DNA of 52,151 bases, taken from positions 1 through 52,151 of the forward strand of contig JAAEZQ010000023.1 of the NCBI GenBank assembly GCA_018222805.1. Direction: 5' to 3'. Below the pieces are notes generated by a model, which was not told the origin of the DNA, did no database searches, and saw only the letters and a list, made by a program, of their open reading frames with translations. Position 1 is the first letter of the stretch; each line of letters starts with the position of its first letter. The position numbers and the translations under genes were made by a program. This document shows positions 1 to 9,937 of this stretch, in pieces. The DNA comes from Vibrionaceae bacterium (GTDB lineage: Bacteria > Pseudomonadota > Gammaproteobacteria > Enterobacterales > Vibrionaceae).

Positions 1-2
1 TT

Positions 3-278
3 CCACATTGGGAGCGCTTGCTTGAACTGGCTTCTAGTGCTTGGGAAATGACAGGACTAGGCTACATGGGCACAGACATGGTGTTGGACAAAGAAGAAGG
101 GCCGATGGTTTTAGAGCTCAATGCGCGTCCTGGACTCGCTATTCAAATTGCGAATGGTATGGGTTTGCTACCTCGTTTGAAACATATCGAAAGCCTTGGT
201 ACCCCAGCTGAATACCCAAAACCGAAAGAGCGCGTCGCCTACGCTGCAGCACAGTTCGGCGTTAAACCGCAATTCTGA
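3..278 (+). CDS. RimK-like alpha-L-glutamate ligase-related protein, C-terminal end (5' truncated by window)
   Basis: Only the last 91 codons are in the window; the reading frame is open from base 3 and ends with TGA at 276-278. The tail contains GYMGTDMVLDKEEGPMVLELNARPG, split here as the acidic VLELNARPG motif that in ATP-grasp enzymes coordinates magnesium, followed by a short alpha-helical tail. This fits the family called 'alpha-L-glutamate ligase-related', which in many gamma-proteobacteria sits beside inactive transglutaminase and seven-transmembrane proteins. Its substrate is not established. The family call rests on my recognition of the C-terminal ATP-grasp motif; the catalytic core lies outside the window. 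Confidence 0.75.
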   Translation, partial: PHWERLLELASSAWEMTGLGYMGTDMVLDKEEGPMVLELNARPGLAIQIANGMGLLPRLKHIESLGTPAEYPKPKERVAYAAAQFGVKPQF

Positions 279-289
279 TATAACTTTTG

Positions 290-321
290 CTCACTGGACC
301 TCAAACATGTGGTTCAGTGAG
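290..321 (+). other. Stem-loop after the ligase gene
   Basis: CTCACTGGACC (290-300) pairs with GGTTCAGTGAG (311-321), with one G-U pair and a 10-nt loop. It starts 11 bases after the stop codon. There is no U tract, so it may protect the transcript 3' end rather than terminate by itself. Confidence 0.4.
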
Positions 322-401
322 TGACACTAGCATAAATACCCCTGATTACTAAGTTACCTTTCATATTTGAGCGATATACCTCATTTTCAATTTAAAGTGA
401 G

Positions 402-459
402 AAAACGCTTGCCTCAATCAATGATCTATCTAACAAATTAAACACAGAGCGTTTTTTCT
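402..459 (+). terminator. Possible long-loop terminator
   Basis: AAAACGCT (402-409) pairs with AGCGTTTT (448-455), followed by more T residues. The 38-nt loop is unusually long for an intrinsic terminator, so this is tentative. It would end the ligase transcript before the small gene at 518. Confidence 0.3.
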
Positions 460-517
460 GTACTCCACGTTTTGATTATGATTAAAGCTCCCCTTACTCA
501 ACTTATGAGGTTGAGAC

Positions 518-670
518 ATGTTAACAAAAGATATAAATAACAACGAACCACCGCTTGTTGATCATGAGACGCTAGAACAGCATTTACAACGCTTATCAGA
601 GCTCTCTATCCAAGCACTTGAAGAGCTTGCTGAAATGAGCGAAGTTAAAAGTGACGTTTCAGAGGAGTAG
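518..670 (+). CDS. Small acidic protein of unknown function (50 aa)
   Basis: ATG at 518 is preceded by a GAGG Shine-Dalgarno at 507-510 and the frame runs to TAG at 668-670; a clear intrinsic terminator follows 30 bases later, so this looks like a real single-gene unit. The product is strongly acidic and predicted helical from about residue 16 on (glutamate- and leucine-rich, with LEQHLQRLSELSIQALEELA), with no Cys, signal peptide or membrane segment. I do not recognise the family. The Shine-Dalgarno lies inside a small hairpin (CTCAAC 497-502 with GTTGAG 510-515), which could limit translation. An adaptor or small regulatory role is possible but is only a guess. Confidence 0.6.
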   Translation: MLTKDINNNEPPLVDHETLEQHLQRLSELSIQALEELAEMSEVKSDVSEE

Positions 671-700
671 CATTTAGTATTTGTCTAAACCTAAGTGCTC

Positions 701-740
701 AAAAAGCCGAGACTGTCGTCCTTCAGCCTCGGCTTTTTTA
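701..740 (+). terminator. Intrinsic terminator
   Basis: AAAAAGCCGAG (701-711) pairs with CTCGGCTTTTT (728-738), followed by TA and T residues. It ends the small gene at 518-670 and may also serve the converging gene that ends at 775. Confidence 0.8.
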
Positions 741-774
741 TTTGGCCAGTGACCAATGTAAGACCGTCGTGTCA

Positions 775-2415
775 CTATCCAGCTTTGGCTACGGTCGATT
801 CAGGTTCAGGCGAGACCGCATAATGTGACTTAATCTGATCAGAGATCTTCTCCGCAATCATAATAGTGGGAGCATTGGTATTCCCTCCGATAAGCGTCGG
901 CATTATCGATGCGTCAACGACTCTCAGCCCGTCCAAACCGTGCACAGCTAGATCCTTGTCTACCACAGCTAGGGAGTCATCCGCTGTTCCCATTTTACAA
1001 GTGCCCACCGGATGATATTGGGTATCAGCCCGGTTGCGAATATCCTGCTCGATTGCGCGATCATCATTAGCATCAACCGGATAAAAATTCTCACCTCGAA
1101 CCTCATCAAATGCCTGGCTTTCCATCATCTGATGTTGTTTCTTCCACGCTTTGATCATGATGTCCATATCATCTGGATGACTAAAAAATGCAGGATCAAT
1201 CAACGGTACGTCATAGGGATCAGCACTTTGAAGTTTGACTGTGCCCCTACTTTTTGGCCTCAGTAACGTAACATGAGAACTATAACCATGGCTGAAATGA
1301 ACCTTACGTGCGTGGTCATCAACAACCGCCACCACAAACACGAACTCCAAGTCAGGTACATCGATACTGTCATCTGAGCGAAGAAAACCAATCCCCTCGG
1401 CAAAATTGCTGCTCATTTTGCCACTGCGCTGCTTCATCCACTTAGGTAACGCTTTACCCATTTCAGAGACCATTCGAAACGAGACGCCAAAAGACTCTTT
1501 CTTATCAAGACATTTGTAGCTGTGCACCAGATCTATGTGATCTTGTAAGTTTTCACCGACACCCGGTAACTCGTGAACTTGCTCGATACCGTGCTTATCG
1601 AGTTCTGCTTTGGCTCCAACACCAGATAAAAGCAAGATTTGAGGAGAACCAAAAGCTCCAGCTGAAAGAATCACTTCCCGACTACTTTTGATCTGTAAAC
1701 GCTTTCCTCTTAAACCGTATTCGACACCAATGGCACGTTTACCTTCAAATAGAACCTTGTGCGTGGTCGCCTTAGTGAGCACCGTGAGATTCGGTCGACT
1801 CAAGTGTGGCGTCAAATACGCTTTCGCCGCACTGCATCGCTCACCATCGCGCTGAGTCACTTGAGTGTAAGTCGCACCAAACTGCTGCGCGCCATTAATA
1901 TCATCACTTCGCGGAACGCCAATAGACTCACAAGCCGACAAGTATCGTTCAATAAGCTGGCTCGGCGAGCGTAACTCAGCGACATTCAAAGGCCCGCCCT
2001 GACCATGATATTCGTTATGGTGAACCTCGTTGTTTTCCGCTTTTTTGAAGTACGGCAGGCACTCGTCGTAGCTCCACCCTGTGTTGCCAAGACTTGCCCA
2101 TAAGTCATAATCATAACGATGCCCCCTCGAATACATCATGGCATTGATCGAGCTCGAACCACCTAAGGCTTTTCCTCTTGGCTGGTAACCTTTGCGACCA
2201 TTTAATCCAGGCTGGGGGACCGTTTCGAACCCCCAGTTGTATAATTTGGTCGGCATCATGGCAACCGTACCAATGGGCGTATGAATAAATGCGCTATTGT
2301 CCTTACCACCAGCCTCAAGTAGGCAAACCATCACGTTAGGATCCTCAGATAAACGTGATGCCAAAACACAGCCTGCCGAACCACCACCAACGATGATGTA
2401 ATCGTAGCTTTCCAT
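775..2415 (-). CDS. GMC-family FAD-dependent alcohol dehydrogenase (AlkJ / choline dehydrogenase-like)
   Basis: 546-residue flavoprotein of the glucose-methanol-choline oxidoreductase family; it should oxidise an alcohol to an aldehyde. The FAD-binding GGGSAG is at residues 10-15, GMC signature 1 (GKALGGSSSINAMMY) at about 81-95, signature 2 (GAFGSPQILLLSGVG) at 253-267, and the catalytic His/Asn pair is near His468 (YHPVGTC) and Asn512 (GNTNAPT). I chose the ATG at 2415 because GGGGAGG lies just upstream; a TTG start 15 bases further out would remove that site. It follows the aldehyde dehydrogenase gene on the same strand after a 270-base gap, so the pair probably performs alcohol to aldehyde to acid. 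Database names of the BetA type are common for such proteins, but the sequence reads to me as closer to medium-chain alcohol dehydrogenase AlkJ. The substrate is unknown. Confidence 0.85.
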   Translation of the reverse strand: MESYDYIIVGGGSAGCVLASRLSEDPNVMVCLLEAGGKDNSAFIHTPIGTVAMMPTKLYNWGFETVPQPGLNGRKGYQPRGKALGGSSSINAMMYSRGHRYDYDLWASLGNTGWSYDECLPYFKKAENNEVHHNEYHGQGGPLNVAELRSPSQLIERYLSACESIGVPRSDDINGAQQFGATYTQVTQRDGERCSAAKAYLTPHLSRPNLTVLTKATTHKVLFEGKRAIGVEYGLRGKRLQIKSSREVILSAGAFGSPQILLLSGVGAKAELDKHGIEQVHELPGVGENLQDHIDLVHSYKCLDKKESFGVSFRMVSEMGKALPKWMKQRSGKMSSNFAEGIGFLRSDDSIDVPDLEFVFVVAVVDDHARKVHFSHGYSSHVTLLRPKSRGTVKLQSADPYDVPLIDPAFFSHPDDMDIMIKAWKKQHQMMESQAFDEVRGENFYPVDANDDRAIEQDIRNRADTQYHPVGTCKMGTADDSLAVVDKDLAVHGLDGLRVVDASIMPTLIGGNTNAPTIMIAEKISDQIKSHYAVSPEPESTVAKAG

Positions 2416-2685
2416 TATCGACCTCCCCAAGGCAGTAGATTAACCATGCTCTTCTGCCATAGACAGAGGTAAATAACACTGCCTGAAGAAACATTTGACA
2501 CGTAAATGCGTATTCCTTTCGCTGATTTCGTCATATTTCATCCTTTGAATCAATTTGGTCATTCCAATCGGAATAAGTAAAGCGCGGCAACACTGCGCCA
2601 AGCTAGTAGTCACGAGAGGGAAGACATCACCCAACATCAAGCCTGCCTTCCCAAACACCGAAGAGGTCGATAAGTGCTGTGTCAG

Positions 2686-4176
2686 CTATTTTTGATTATT
2701 TAATCGAGGATCTGGTTTGCCGACAAAAAAGCGTAGAATCAGTTTTTGCACCCAACTTCCATACGGAGGCGAGAAAAGCTGAATTGGGAACCAGTCGCGC
2801 ATTTGCAATACCGAACGTGCATGGCTCAACTCTCTGAACCCTTCTTCACCGTGGTAATTGCCTATCCCTGAATTACCTACCCCTCCAAAAGGTACCGAGT
2901 GATTAAGAACATGCCACCCCCAGTCATTCAAGGTGACACCACCACTGTGAGTGTGTGTAAGCACGGACTCGCGCTGCGTCTCATCGTTAGTAAACAGATA
3001 GCACGCGAGAGGACGTGGCCTGTCGGTAATATATTGAATTACCTCATCAATGGAGCGGTAGGTGTGAACCGGAAGCAAAGGGCCAAATATCTCTTCCTGA
3101 CAGATACGCATATCCGATGTCAGATTAGTAGCAATATAGAGCGGAGTTTTACGCCCTTCTCCACGATCCAGACATTGGATAATATCAGCGCCTTTCTCCT
3201 TGGCATCATTGAGCAAAGCATGAAAACGTCGGTATTGTGCTTCGTCAACTAACGAGGTGTAGTCCTGATTTGATTTAATCTCACCATACATAGCTTGATG
3301 GGCAGCTTTGAGCGCACGGACAAACTCTTGCTGTTTGCCTTCAGGGATAAAAGCGTAATCCGGAGCAATGCATATCTGACCTGAGTTCATTCCTTTACCG
3401 TGAGCGAGGCGCGCTGCCGCCTTTTTCACGTCGTAATCTTCAAACACTATTGCAGGCGATTTGCCGCCAAGTTCAAGCGTGACGGGGGTTAAATTAGCGG
3501 CTGCATTTGCCATGACGGTTTTGCCACTCGCTGGCGACCCAGTAAAAACCAGATGATCAAATGGAAGATGGGATATTTCCATTGCTTCAGGATGAGTGCC
3601 ATCCACCACGCGCACCAAGTTCTCTGGATAAATCTCTGCTAACATTCGGCGTAACTGTTTTGTCGTCGCTGGGCAATTGGGTGGCATTTTGATCATGCAG
3701 CGGTTGCCTGCGGCTAACGAGGTGATCATTGGGCCTATCGACAGGTAAATAGGAAAATTCCATGGACAGATAATACCTACCACACCTTTCGGCTGGTATC
3801 TGAGTTCAAGCTTATTGCCTTTAAACAACCATTCAGTTGGCCGTCTGCTGGGCTTCATCCAGCTTTTAAGGTGACGGACCACATGGTTAATATCCAGAAT
3901 CGGAGCAAGTACATCAGCCATTACCGACTCCGTATGACTGCGTCCACCGAAGTCCTCATTCATCGCTTCAGCCAAAATATCCTGATAGCGAGACAGCTGC
4001 TTTTTCAATGCCAGTAAACGCTGCTTTCTGACGGCTAATGTTGCTAGAGGCTCCGCTTGATAGGCGGTTTTAAGTTCAGCGAACCACGTAGACAGTTCAC
4101 TAGAATTTAGGTTTTCAGGCACGCCCATGTTTTGGTTGTTATCAACCATCTCATCTTGCTTTGCCAGCACATTCAT
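2686..4176 (-). CDS. Aldehyde dehydrogenase, coniferyl-aldehyde-dehydrogenase type
   Basis: 496-residue NAD(P)-dependent aldehyde dehydrogenase that should oxidise an aldehyde to a carboxylate. The active-site parts are present: Asn140 in PWNFP, the general base Glu235 in LELGGKSP, the nucleophile Cys269 in NSGQICIAPDY, and FGGVGNSGIGNYHG near the C terminus. The ICIAPDY context is typical of the coniferyl/fatty aldehyde dehydrogenase subgroup rather than betaine aldehyde dehydrogenase. The N-terminal 25 residues are an extension of low complexity. It is the first gene of a two-gene unit with the GMC alcohol dehydrogenase and is divergent from an AraC-family regulator, which probably controls both. 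Confidence 0.88.
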   Translation of the reverse strand: MNVLAKQDEMVDNNQNMGVPENLNSSELSTWFAELKTAYQAEPLATLAVRKQRLLALKKQLSRYQDILAEAMNEDFGGRSHTESVMADVLAPILDINHVVRHLKSWMKPSRRPTEWLFKGNKLELRYQPKGVVGIICPWNFPIYLSIGPMITSLAAGNRCMIKMPPNCPATTKQLRRMLAEIYPENLVRVVDGTHPEAMEISHLPFDHLVFTGSPASGKTVMANAAANLTPVTLELGGKSPAIVFEDYDVKKAAARLAHGKGMNSGQICIAPDYAFIPEGKQQEFVRALKAAHQAMYGEIKSNQDYTSLVDEAQYRRFHALLNDAKEKGADIIQCLDRGEGRKTPLYIATNLTSDMRICQEEIFGPLLPVHTYRSIDEVIQYITDRPRPLACYLFTNDETQRESVLTHTHSGGVTLNDWGWHVLNHSVPFGGVGNSGIGNYHGEEGFRELSHARSVLQMRDWFPIQLFSPPYGSWVQKLILRFFVGKPDPRLNNQK

Positions 4177-4255
4177 ATTTCTTTCCCATCCTACAATTTA
4201 TTGCATTACAACATTCTGATAACATTAATCACAGGTTACAAAATGACAAAAACCG

Positions 4256-4298
4256 GTGATATTCGGACAACCTTGAGAGCAAACTGACAGAATATCAC
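4256..4298. promoter_or_regulatory. Inverted repeat in the divergent aldehyde dehydrogenase / AraC control region
   Basis: GTGATATTC (4256-4264) and GAATATCAC (4290-4298) are perfect inverted copies separated by 25 bases. They lie between the start codons of the aldehyde dehydrogenase (4176) and the AraC-type regulator (4342), where an operator is expected. Direct reading of the sequence; the binding protein is inferred. Confidence 0.45.
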
Positions 4299-4341
4299 GC
4301 AGATAAACGCTAGGATGATAAGGGTCTGTAGAGGGAAAACA

Positions 4342-5385
4342 ATGGAATACACTGCGGTTTACGAGCCAGATACACAAGCTTTCGGCATTTTAGATTTACA
4401 ACTGCTCAAGCGCTATTTAGATCCTAGTGTCAGCGTTGAGGCATTACTCGATGGTAGCGGTATCAATGCTTCTCAGCTTTACGCGCCAGAGACTCATATC
4501 ACACTTACACAAAAGCTAGTGATCTTTAGTAACGCCCTTAGCCACGCAGAAGAACCGAGTTTAGGACTAAAAATAGGCCAACAGGCAAAGTTCAGTGATT
4601 TTGGTGTGCTTGGTTATGCGGTCTTAAGCAGCAACACATTATTTGATGCCTTAGTGATGGGATTTAAGTATCTTCGCCTTGCAGGGCCGGTCTTGAAAAA
4701 GAAAATGTGGGTTGAAGGCAACTTTGGATATTTCCGTGCTGAGCAATTAATCGAACTTCAATCCATGTTGCCGTTTTGCTGCGAATACTGGTTTTCAGCC
4801 ATCCAGAACTTATGTGAAGAAGTGATGCAGCACCCATTTCCCTCGACGGTCATTCGCTTTCCTTATCCTGAACCAGAATACAGCGAGTTATATAAGCAAG
4901 TGTTTCACTGTGATATCGAGTTCAATAGCGATCGGCTTGAATGGCAATTTGATGCAAAAAGCATCTATGAACCACTACCAGCAGCGAACGCTAGCACATT
5001 GCAGATGTGTCTGAAGTCTTGCGATGAAATGCTGGCCAAAGTCAGTGGCAGCACCAGTTTAAAAGATAAGATAACCCAGATATTTATTGAACGTCCGGGC
5101 AGCTACCCTTCCATTGAAGCGCTATCATCCGAGCTAGGAATGTCATCCAGAACATTAAGTCGTCACCTCAAATTGGAAAATACCAGCTATCAGCAAATTC
5201 TCGACCAAGTCCGTTTTCATGTAGCGCGCCACTACCTTGCTTCAACGCAAATCAGTATTGAAGATATCTCGGAACGAGTTGGTTTTTCTGACAGTGCGAA
5301 TTTTCGCCATGCATTTCGCAAATGGAGCGGTTGTTCACCAAGACAATACCGCCAAACAGCGTTAACGGAAAACACAGCAGTTTAA
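4342..5385 (+). CDS. AraC-family transcriptional regulator (arabinose-binding-like N domain)
   Basis: 347-residue regulator. The N-terminal part (about 15-210, including LDLQLLKRYLDPSVSVEALL and LGYAVLSSNTLFDAL) resembles the Arabinose_bd-type ligand domain found in AraC proteins controlling catabolic and alcohol/aldehyde genes. The C-terminal 100 residues carry the two helix-turn-helix units, IEALSSELGMSSRTLSRHL and ISIEDISERVGFSDSANFRHAF, then WSGCSPRQYR. I prefer the ATG at 4342 because GAGGG lies upstream; the first in-frame ATG at 4315 has no good ribosome site. It is divergent from the aldehyde/alcohol dehydrogenase pair and is the obvious candidate activator. The inducer is unknown. 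Confidence 0.85.
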   Translation: MEYTAVYEPDTQAFGILDLQLLKRYLDPSVSVEALLDGSGINASQLYAPETHITLTQKLVIFSNALSHAEEPSLGLKIGQQAKFSDFGVLGYAVLSSNTLFDALVMGFKYLRLAGPVLKKKMWVEGNFGYFRAEQLIELQSMLPFCCEYWFSAIQNLCEEVMQHPFPSTVIRFPYPEPEYSELYKQVFHCDIEFNSDRLEWQFDAKSIYEPLPAANASTLQMCLKSCDEMLAKVSGSTSLKDKITQIFIERPGSYPSIEALSSELGMSSRTLSRHLKLENTSYQQILDQVRFHVARHYLASTQISIEDISERVGFSDSANFRHAFRKWSGCSPRQYRQTALTENTAV

Positions 5386-5422
5386 CTAAGACCATGGCGT
5401 GCTAACTTAACAATGAAATAAA

Positions 5423-5452
5423 AAATGCCCGCTATTGTTAGCGGGCATTTAA
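5423..5452. terminator. Bidirectional intrinsic terminator
   Basis: AAATGCCCGC and GCGGGCATTT form a 10-bp stem around TATTGTTA, with A residues before and T residues after, so it works in both directions. It separates the AraC-type gene from the converging mukB. Confidence 0.85.
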
Positions 5453-5467
5453 CTTCAAATTGAACGG

Positions 5468-8400
5468 TTAAGACTCCAACTCTTCAGCCATTTCCTGGGC
5501 TTCGCTCTTCGGCTTGTCTGTCTGACCAAACCCACGCAGACCAACTACGTGTACATGCTCGTGATCTTTAAACACCTTACGTACCAGTTTGTAGGTTGTG
5601 CCTTTTTCTGGGCTGATGTTTTCTGGCGCAGCAATCAGAAGCTGCATATCCAGACGGTCACACAGTTCGAATAGTGTCGAGATAGATCTCGCATCCAGAC
5701 GCGCAGCCTCATCAAGGAACAACAGACGACAAGGAATGATGTCTTTACTACGCAGACGACGGGATTCTTCTTCCCAGCTTTGTACTACCATCAACAGGAT
5801 AGACTGACCCGTACCGATCGCCTCACCAGTCGATAGCGCGCCAGATTCAGCCTGTAGCCAACCCTCTGAACCACGGTTCACTTCCACACTTAACTCTAAG
5901 TAGTTACGGTAATCTAATAACTCTTCACCAAGTACTTGTGGAGAACGTTGCCCCATGTCGATATGTGGGTTTACACGCTGGAACAGTTTCGCCATCGCCT
6001 CTGAGAAGGTAAAGCGTGAAGACTCAAACAAGTCTTTGTGCTGTTCCTGCTGAGAAGACAAGCCGTGCAATAGCACCTCGTGACTTTCGCGTATCTTCAC
6101 GTTGAGTCGTACGCCTTTCACCTGACCGAACGAGATGTTCGACAAGCCTTGGTTTAGCATACGAATACGGTTTTGCTCACGTTGAATCGTCTTCTTAATG
6201 ATGCTTGCCGCCGATTCAGAACTGATCGCCAGACGGTTTTCACGCTGAGTCAGCTCTTCTGTCAGACGCGCCAGCTCCACTTCCATCTCTTCGATCGCTT
6301 CTACCGGATCATCGGTACGGATGATGTCTTGACGGATACGCTCACGAAGGTGCTGGTAGACCGCAATGTAGAACAGAACTTTACGCTCAGGTCGAGCGTT
6401 GTCTTCAGATAAACGCAGCGCATCACGCAGATCGTCATTGTTTGCCACAGCAAGACGCAGCGCACCGAGCGATTTATCCGACATTGAACGCAGCTCGTCC
6501 GCAGACAAGTAAGCCAGCTCACGTTTGTGAAGGCGTCGTTCAACATCGTTTTCACGTGCAAGACGTAGTACCGAGCACCAGCCTGCTTTTGCTGCAACGA
6601 CAAAAGTGCGAAGCTCAGCGTACTCTTTCTGCACTTTCTTCAGACGTTTCGCCAGACCTTTCATCTCTAGCTCAGTAGAGGTGATGGTGCGCTCATATTC
6701 ACTCTTACGGCTACGTGATGAGTGCAAACGCTCTTGCAGCTCGTCACGACGACGCATTGCACGCTCTTCTGCGCCTTCATCCGCATTAACACCGAACTCT
6801 TGCAGCTCCTGCTTGAACTCCTGAACGGTTTCCAGTTTCGCTTGGTGTGAACTTTTCAGCGATGCCAATACTTGGTTGTATTGGTTCATCTGACCTTGCG
6901 CTTGTTTAAATTCTTCACGAGAGCGAGAACGCATTTGCTCGGCCTGAACCAGCTTCGCTTTTAGCTGCTCGCTCAGTTCGCTGCTCTTGTTGAGAAGATC
7001 GACCGAATCTGAGTAGGCGAAGTAGTGACGACGTTCTACCAAATCGGACAAAGCAAAGATTTGCTTCTTAAGATTTTGCAGTTGCTCGTCTGACGCTTTG
7101 TATTCCGCTTCTAGCGCATCGAACTGCTCAGGGTCCGCATCCAATGCTGAAACAATCTTCTCAAGCTCAGCCACGGCTTTCGCATGGTTGTTCAGGAATG
7201 CTTTCGCCTCTGACAATTGCGCGATTTTCTCTTCCAGCTCATCAAAACGTGCTTGAAGCATGTCGTCTTCAATCAGTGCCATGTTTGGTGCAAGTTTGTC
7301 GAGTGAAGACAAGGCTTGTTTGCTGGTTTGAAGCTGAGAACGTTGTTGTTGTTCTTTCGCTTCCAAATCAACCAATACGCGGGCAATTTGGTTGCGTTTT
7401 TCACGTACATTAGTCAATGCTTGCTCAGGATCGGCATCGAATGCGACCTGAATGTGATAAGCAACAAACTGGTTAAACGCTTGATACAAACGCTGCATCT
7501 TCTGAGAGTCAAATGCCGCTTTGGCGTGCTTCTCAACCACTTCTTCACGCTCGTTGCGCAGCAATTCTAAACGCTGCTCACGTGCAGCCCGGCCAAACAG
7601 TGGAATTTCCGGCAAGCGTGAGTAACGCATTTGACGTGCATTCATACGAACGCAAACTGCGCCTTCCAGCTCTTCGGCATCGAATGAGCTATCATCAAAG
7701 GCATCAATGTCACCTTCAATGATGTACAAATCTTCAGGACAGTCGTCCAGCTCAACCAGTTTCTCTTCGATGCCAGATAGATCTGAAACGACGATCGCAT
7801 GACGTGCAGGTCCGTACATCGCGCTGAAGTATGGCGCATCATCGATCGTAATATCGTCGTAGATTTCAGACAGCAATACGCCACCCAGTGTGTCAGCAAG
7901 TCCCTTCAAACGAGGATCATTTGAACCACCTGGTGAGGCTAAACGTTCGATTTCGCTTTCCAGCTGGGTACGACGTTCTGCCAGTTTATCTTTTGCCAGA
8001 GACAGTTCTTTCTCTTGCTCAAGAACCACCTGCATATGACTCATTACTGCATGGCGATCTTCTAGCTCAACACCGCTTTGCTCACGCAGCTTTTCCAGCG
8101 CATCATTCGCTGCAATCCAAGTTGGCGCAATGGCTTCAAGCTTTTTGATTTCTGCTGCAGAATCCTGCTCTAGTCGACGCTGTTCGCTGCGCTGTTCACG
8201 TACGTCTTCTTGCGTCAATTCCAGCGATTCAATTTGCATTGCGTGACGTTCACGTTCCTGTTCGAAGGTGATTTCGTCCGTTAGCTCAACATGGAACTGC
8301 TTTTGATATTCTGCTACCAGCTCGCTCGCCTGACGCTGCTGGTTAAGGCTACGCTCAAGGTCACGATGTTGTGCACGCCACTGTTGTTCATTTTGAGCGA

Positions 8401-9937
8401 TTTGTTGGGATTCACGCGCTTTCGCAATTGCACTTTTCGCCTTCTCAGCCGCGTCTTGACGCTCCACCTGACCAACGATGCTTCGTACCAGCTTCAGCGC
8501 CGTTTCAAACTGTTGCGCCGCAGCTGAAGACATATCCAGCTTGTGCTTCACCGACAGCAGCTCGTTGGTACTGTCCGTCTGTTTATTTTTCAGTTCGGCA
8601 ACCAAGGCTTGCGCGGATTCTGCTGTCAGACTCTCATCACCCAATAGCTGTTTCGCTTTATCAAGTGCCTGTACCGCTTGTTGGTATTGCAGAGCACGCG
8701 TTTGTTGCACGTCTAGCGCCTGCTGGTAATCCGCAAGTTGAGTCTTAAGGCTATCGACCTCTTCTTCAGAAACGGTCGCTTGCTCTTCAGCCATCATCAC
8801 GCGTTCTTGCGCTTCTTCAACGACCATCATCTGTTCTTCAAGACGCTCGCTAAGCTCTTCAAGATCTTCCTGATAACGTTCGATCTTCTCTTGCTGACGC
8901 AGTGCATTTTGCACCAGTTGCAAGTGATCCGAAGCGGCTTGGTAGTCCTGCTCTAACGCAGACTCTGAATCAACCAGAAGCTCAAGCTCTTCTTGCACTC
9001 GGTTAAGCAGGTTGTTTTGCTCAATCAGGGTCTCGCGAGAACCAAATAGCTCAGAACGTAAAGACAGTGTCTGCTCTAGCTTTTTGCGACGCTCGTTAGC
9101 GTGGCGCATGTAGTCAGCGGCCACGTAGTTGGTAGACTCGGTGATCAGATGTTTGAACAAGTCACGGTCAGCCTGCGTGGTTTTGATCGCTTCTAAGGTC
9201 ATGCGGTTTTCGCGCAGAGCAGATTCCATATCCTGGAATGCTTTCTTCACGCCACCGTTTTGGGGCAGAAGGTAGTCACGCAGAGAGCGTGTAATCGCAC
9301 TGGAGATACCACCGTAAAGTGATGCTTCAATCAGACGGTAGAACTTAGAACGGTCGCCTGAATTACGCAGTTTCTTCGGAATCACACCGAACTCAAACAT
9401 TTGCGCATGGTAATCAACAATAGATGAAAAGGCTTTAAATTGAACACCTTCAAACTCAGAGATTACGTCTTTGACTTCGTTAATCTGACGCACGCGAGCT
9501 TGTGTTGCAGATACGCTCTCAACAAGGACATCCGTCGGTTTCACATGGCTTGGAAGCCCTTGGATAACAAACGGTTTGATATCTACTTTCTTATCACGGC
9601 CCGCCACTTGCTGCAGTTTTACCGCAAAAAGCAGACGTTGGTTACGTGAGTTCACCACATCCAGAGCAGCGTAACACGCGCCCGGTTGCAGCTTACCGTA
9701 AAGACCTTTGTCACGAGATGATTGGCTACTGCCCGCTTCTGTGGTGTTACGGAAATGAAGTAGCGTTTGGTCAGGGATCAGAGCGGTGATAAATGCCGCC
9801 ATCGTGGTTGATTTACCCGCACCGTTACCACCAGATAAAGTAGTAACCAGACCATCAATATCAAAGGTACGGGCAAAGAAACCGTTCCAGTTGACCATGG
9901 TCAGCGATTGATATTTACCGCGTTCAATCATGCTCAT
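5468..9937 (-). CDS. mukB: Chromosome partition protein MukB (condensin SMC subunit)
   Basis: 1489-residue SMC-like ATPase that compacts and segregates the chromosome together with MukF and MukE, as a dimer bound to DNA. The Walker A motif GGNGAGKST is at residues 36-44. Long coiled coils flank a central hinge region (roughly 640-780), and the C-terminal head carries the signature [15 protein letters not shown] and Walker [12 protein letters not shown]. Length and motifs match enterobacterial and Vibrio MukB. It is the last gene of cmoM-mukF-mukE-mukB; its ATG overlaps the mukE stop by 4 bases, suggesting translational coupling. Confidence 0.97.
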   Translation of the reverse strand: MSMIERGKYQSLTMVNWNGFFARTFDIDGLVTTLSGGNGAGKSTTMAAFITALIPDQTLLHFRNTTEAGSSQSSRDKGLYGKLQPGACYAALDVVNSRNQRLLFAVKLQQVAGRDKKVDIKPFVIQGLPSHVKPTDVLVESVSATQARVRQINEVKDVISEFEGVQFKAFSSIVDYHAQMFEFGVIPKKLRNSGDRSKFYRLIEASLYGGISSAITRSLRDYLLPQNGGVKKAFQDMESALRENRMTLEAIKTTQADRDLFKHLITESTNYVAADYMRHANERRKKLEQTLSLRSELFGSRETLIEQNNLLNRVQEELELLVDSESALEQDYQAASDHLQLVQNALRQQEKIERYQEDLEELSERLEEQMMVVEEAQERVMMAEEQATVSEEEVDSLKTQLADYQQALDVQQTRALQYQQAVQALDKAKQLLGDESLTAESAQALVAELKNKQTDSTNELLSVKHKLDMSSAAAQQFETALKLVRSIVGQVERQDAAEKAKSAIAKARESQQIAQNEQQWRAQHRDLERSLNQQRQASELVAEYQKQFHVELTDEITFEQERERHAMQIESLELTQEDVREQRSEQRRLEQDSAAEIKKLEAIAPTWIAANDALEKLREQSGVELEDRHAVMSHMQVVLEQEKELSLAKDKLAERRTQLESEIERLASPGGSNDPRLKGLADTLGGVLLSEIYDDITIDDAPYFSAMYGPARHAIVVSDLSGIEEKLVELDDCPEDLYIIEGDIDAFDDSSFDAEELEGAVCVRMNARQMRYSRLPEIPLFGRAAREQRLELLRNEREEVVEKHAKAAFDSQKMQRLYQAFNQFVAYHIQVAFDADPEQALTNVREKRNQIARVLVDLEAKEQQQRSQLQTSKQALSSLDKLAPNMALIEDDMLQARFDELEEKIAQLSEAKAFLNNHAKAVAELEKIVSALDADPEQFDALEAEYKASDEQLQNLKKQIFALSDLVERRHYFAYSDSVDLLNKSSELSEQLKAKLVQAEQMRSRSREEFKQAQGQMNQYNQVLASLKSSHQAKLETVQEFKQELQEFGVNADEGAEERAMRRRDELQERLHSSRSRKSEYERTITSTELEMKGLAKRLKKVQKEYAELRTFVVAAKAGWCSVLRLARENDVERRLHKRELAYLSADELRSMSDKSLGALRLAVANNDDLRDALRLSEDNARPERKVLFYIAVYQHLRERIRQDIIRTDDPVEAIEEMEVELARLTEELTQRENRLAISSESAASIIKKTIQREQNRIRMLNQGLSNISFGQVKGVRLNVKIRESHEVLLHGLSSQQEQHKDLFESSRFTFSEAMAKLFQRVNPHIDMGQRSPQVLGEELLDYRNYLELSVEVNRGSEGWLQAESGALSTGEAIGTGQSILLMVVQSWEEESRRLRSKDIIPCRLLFLDEAARLDARSISTLFELCDRLDMQLLIAAPENISPEKGTTYKLVRKVFKDHEHVHVVGLRGFGQTDKPKSEAQEMAEELES

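Noticed and set aside
775..2415. Naming the GMC dehydrogenase betA (choline dehydrogenase)
   Set aside because: No betaine aldehyde dehydrogenase, BetI or choline transporter is nearby, and the sequence looks nearer to AlkJ.
5598..9649. Many plus-strand frames opposite mukB (for example 7144-7413 and 8371-8748)
   Set aside because: They are antisense to a complete, highly conserved gene, have no ribosome sites and show the Ser/Arg/Leu-rich composition of shadow frames.
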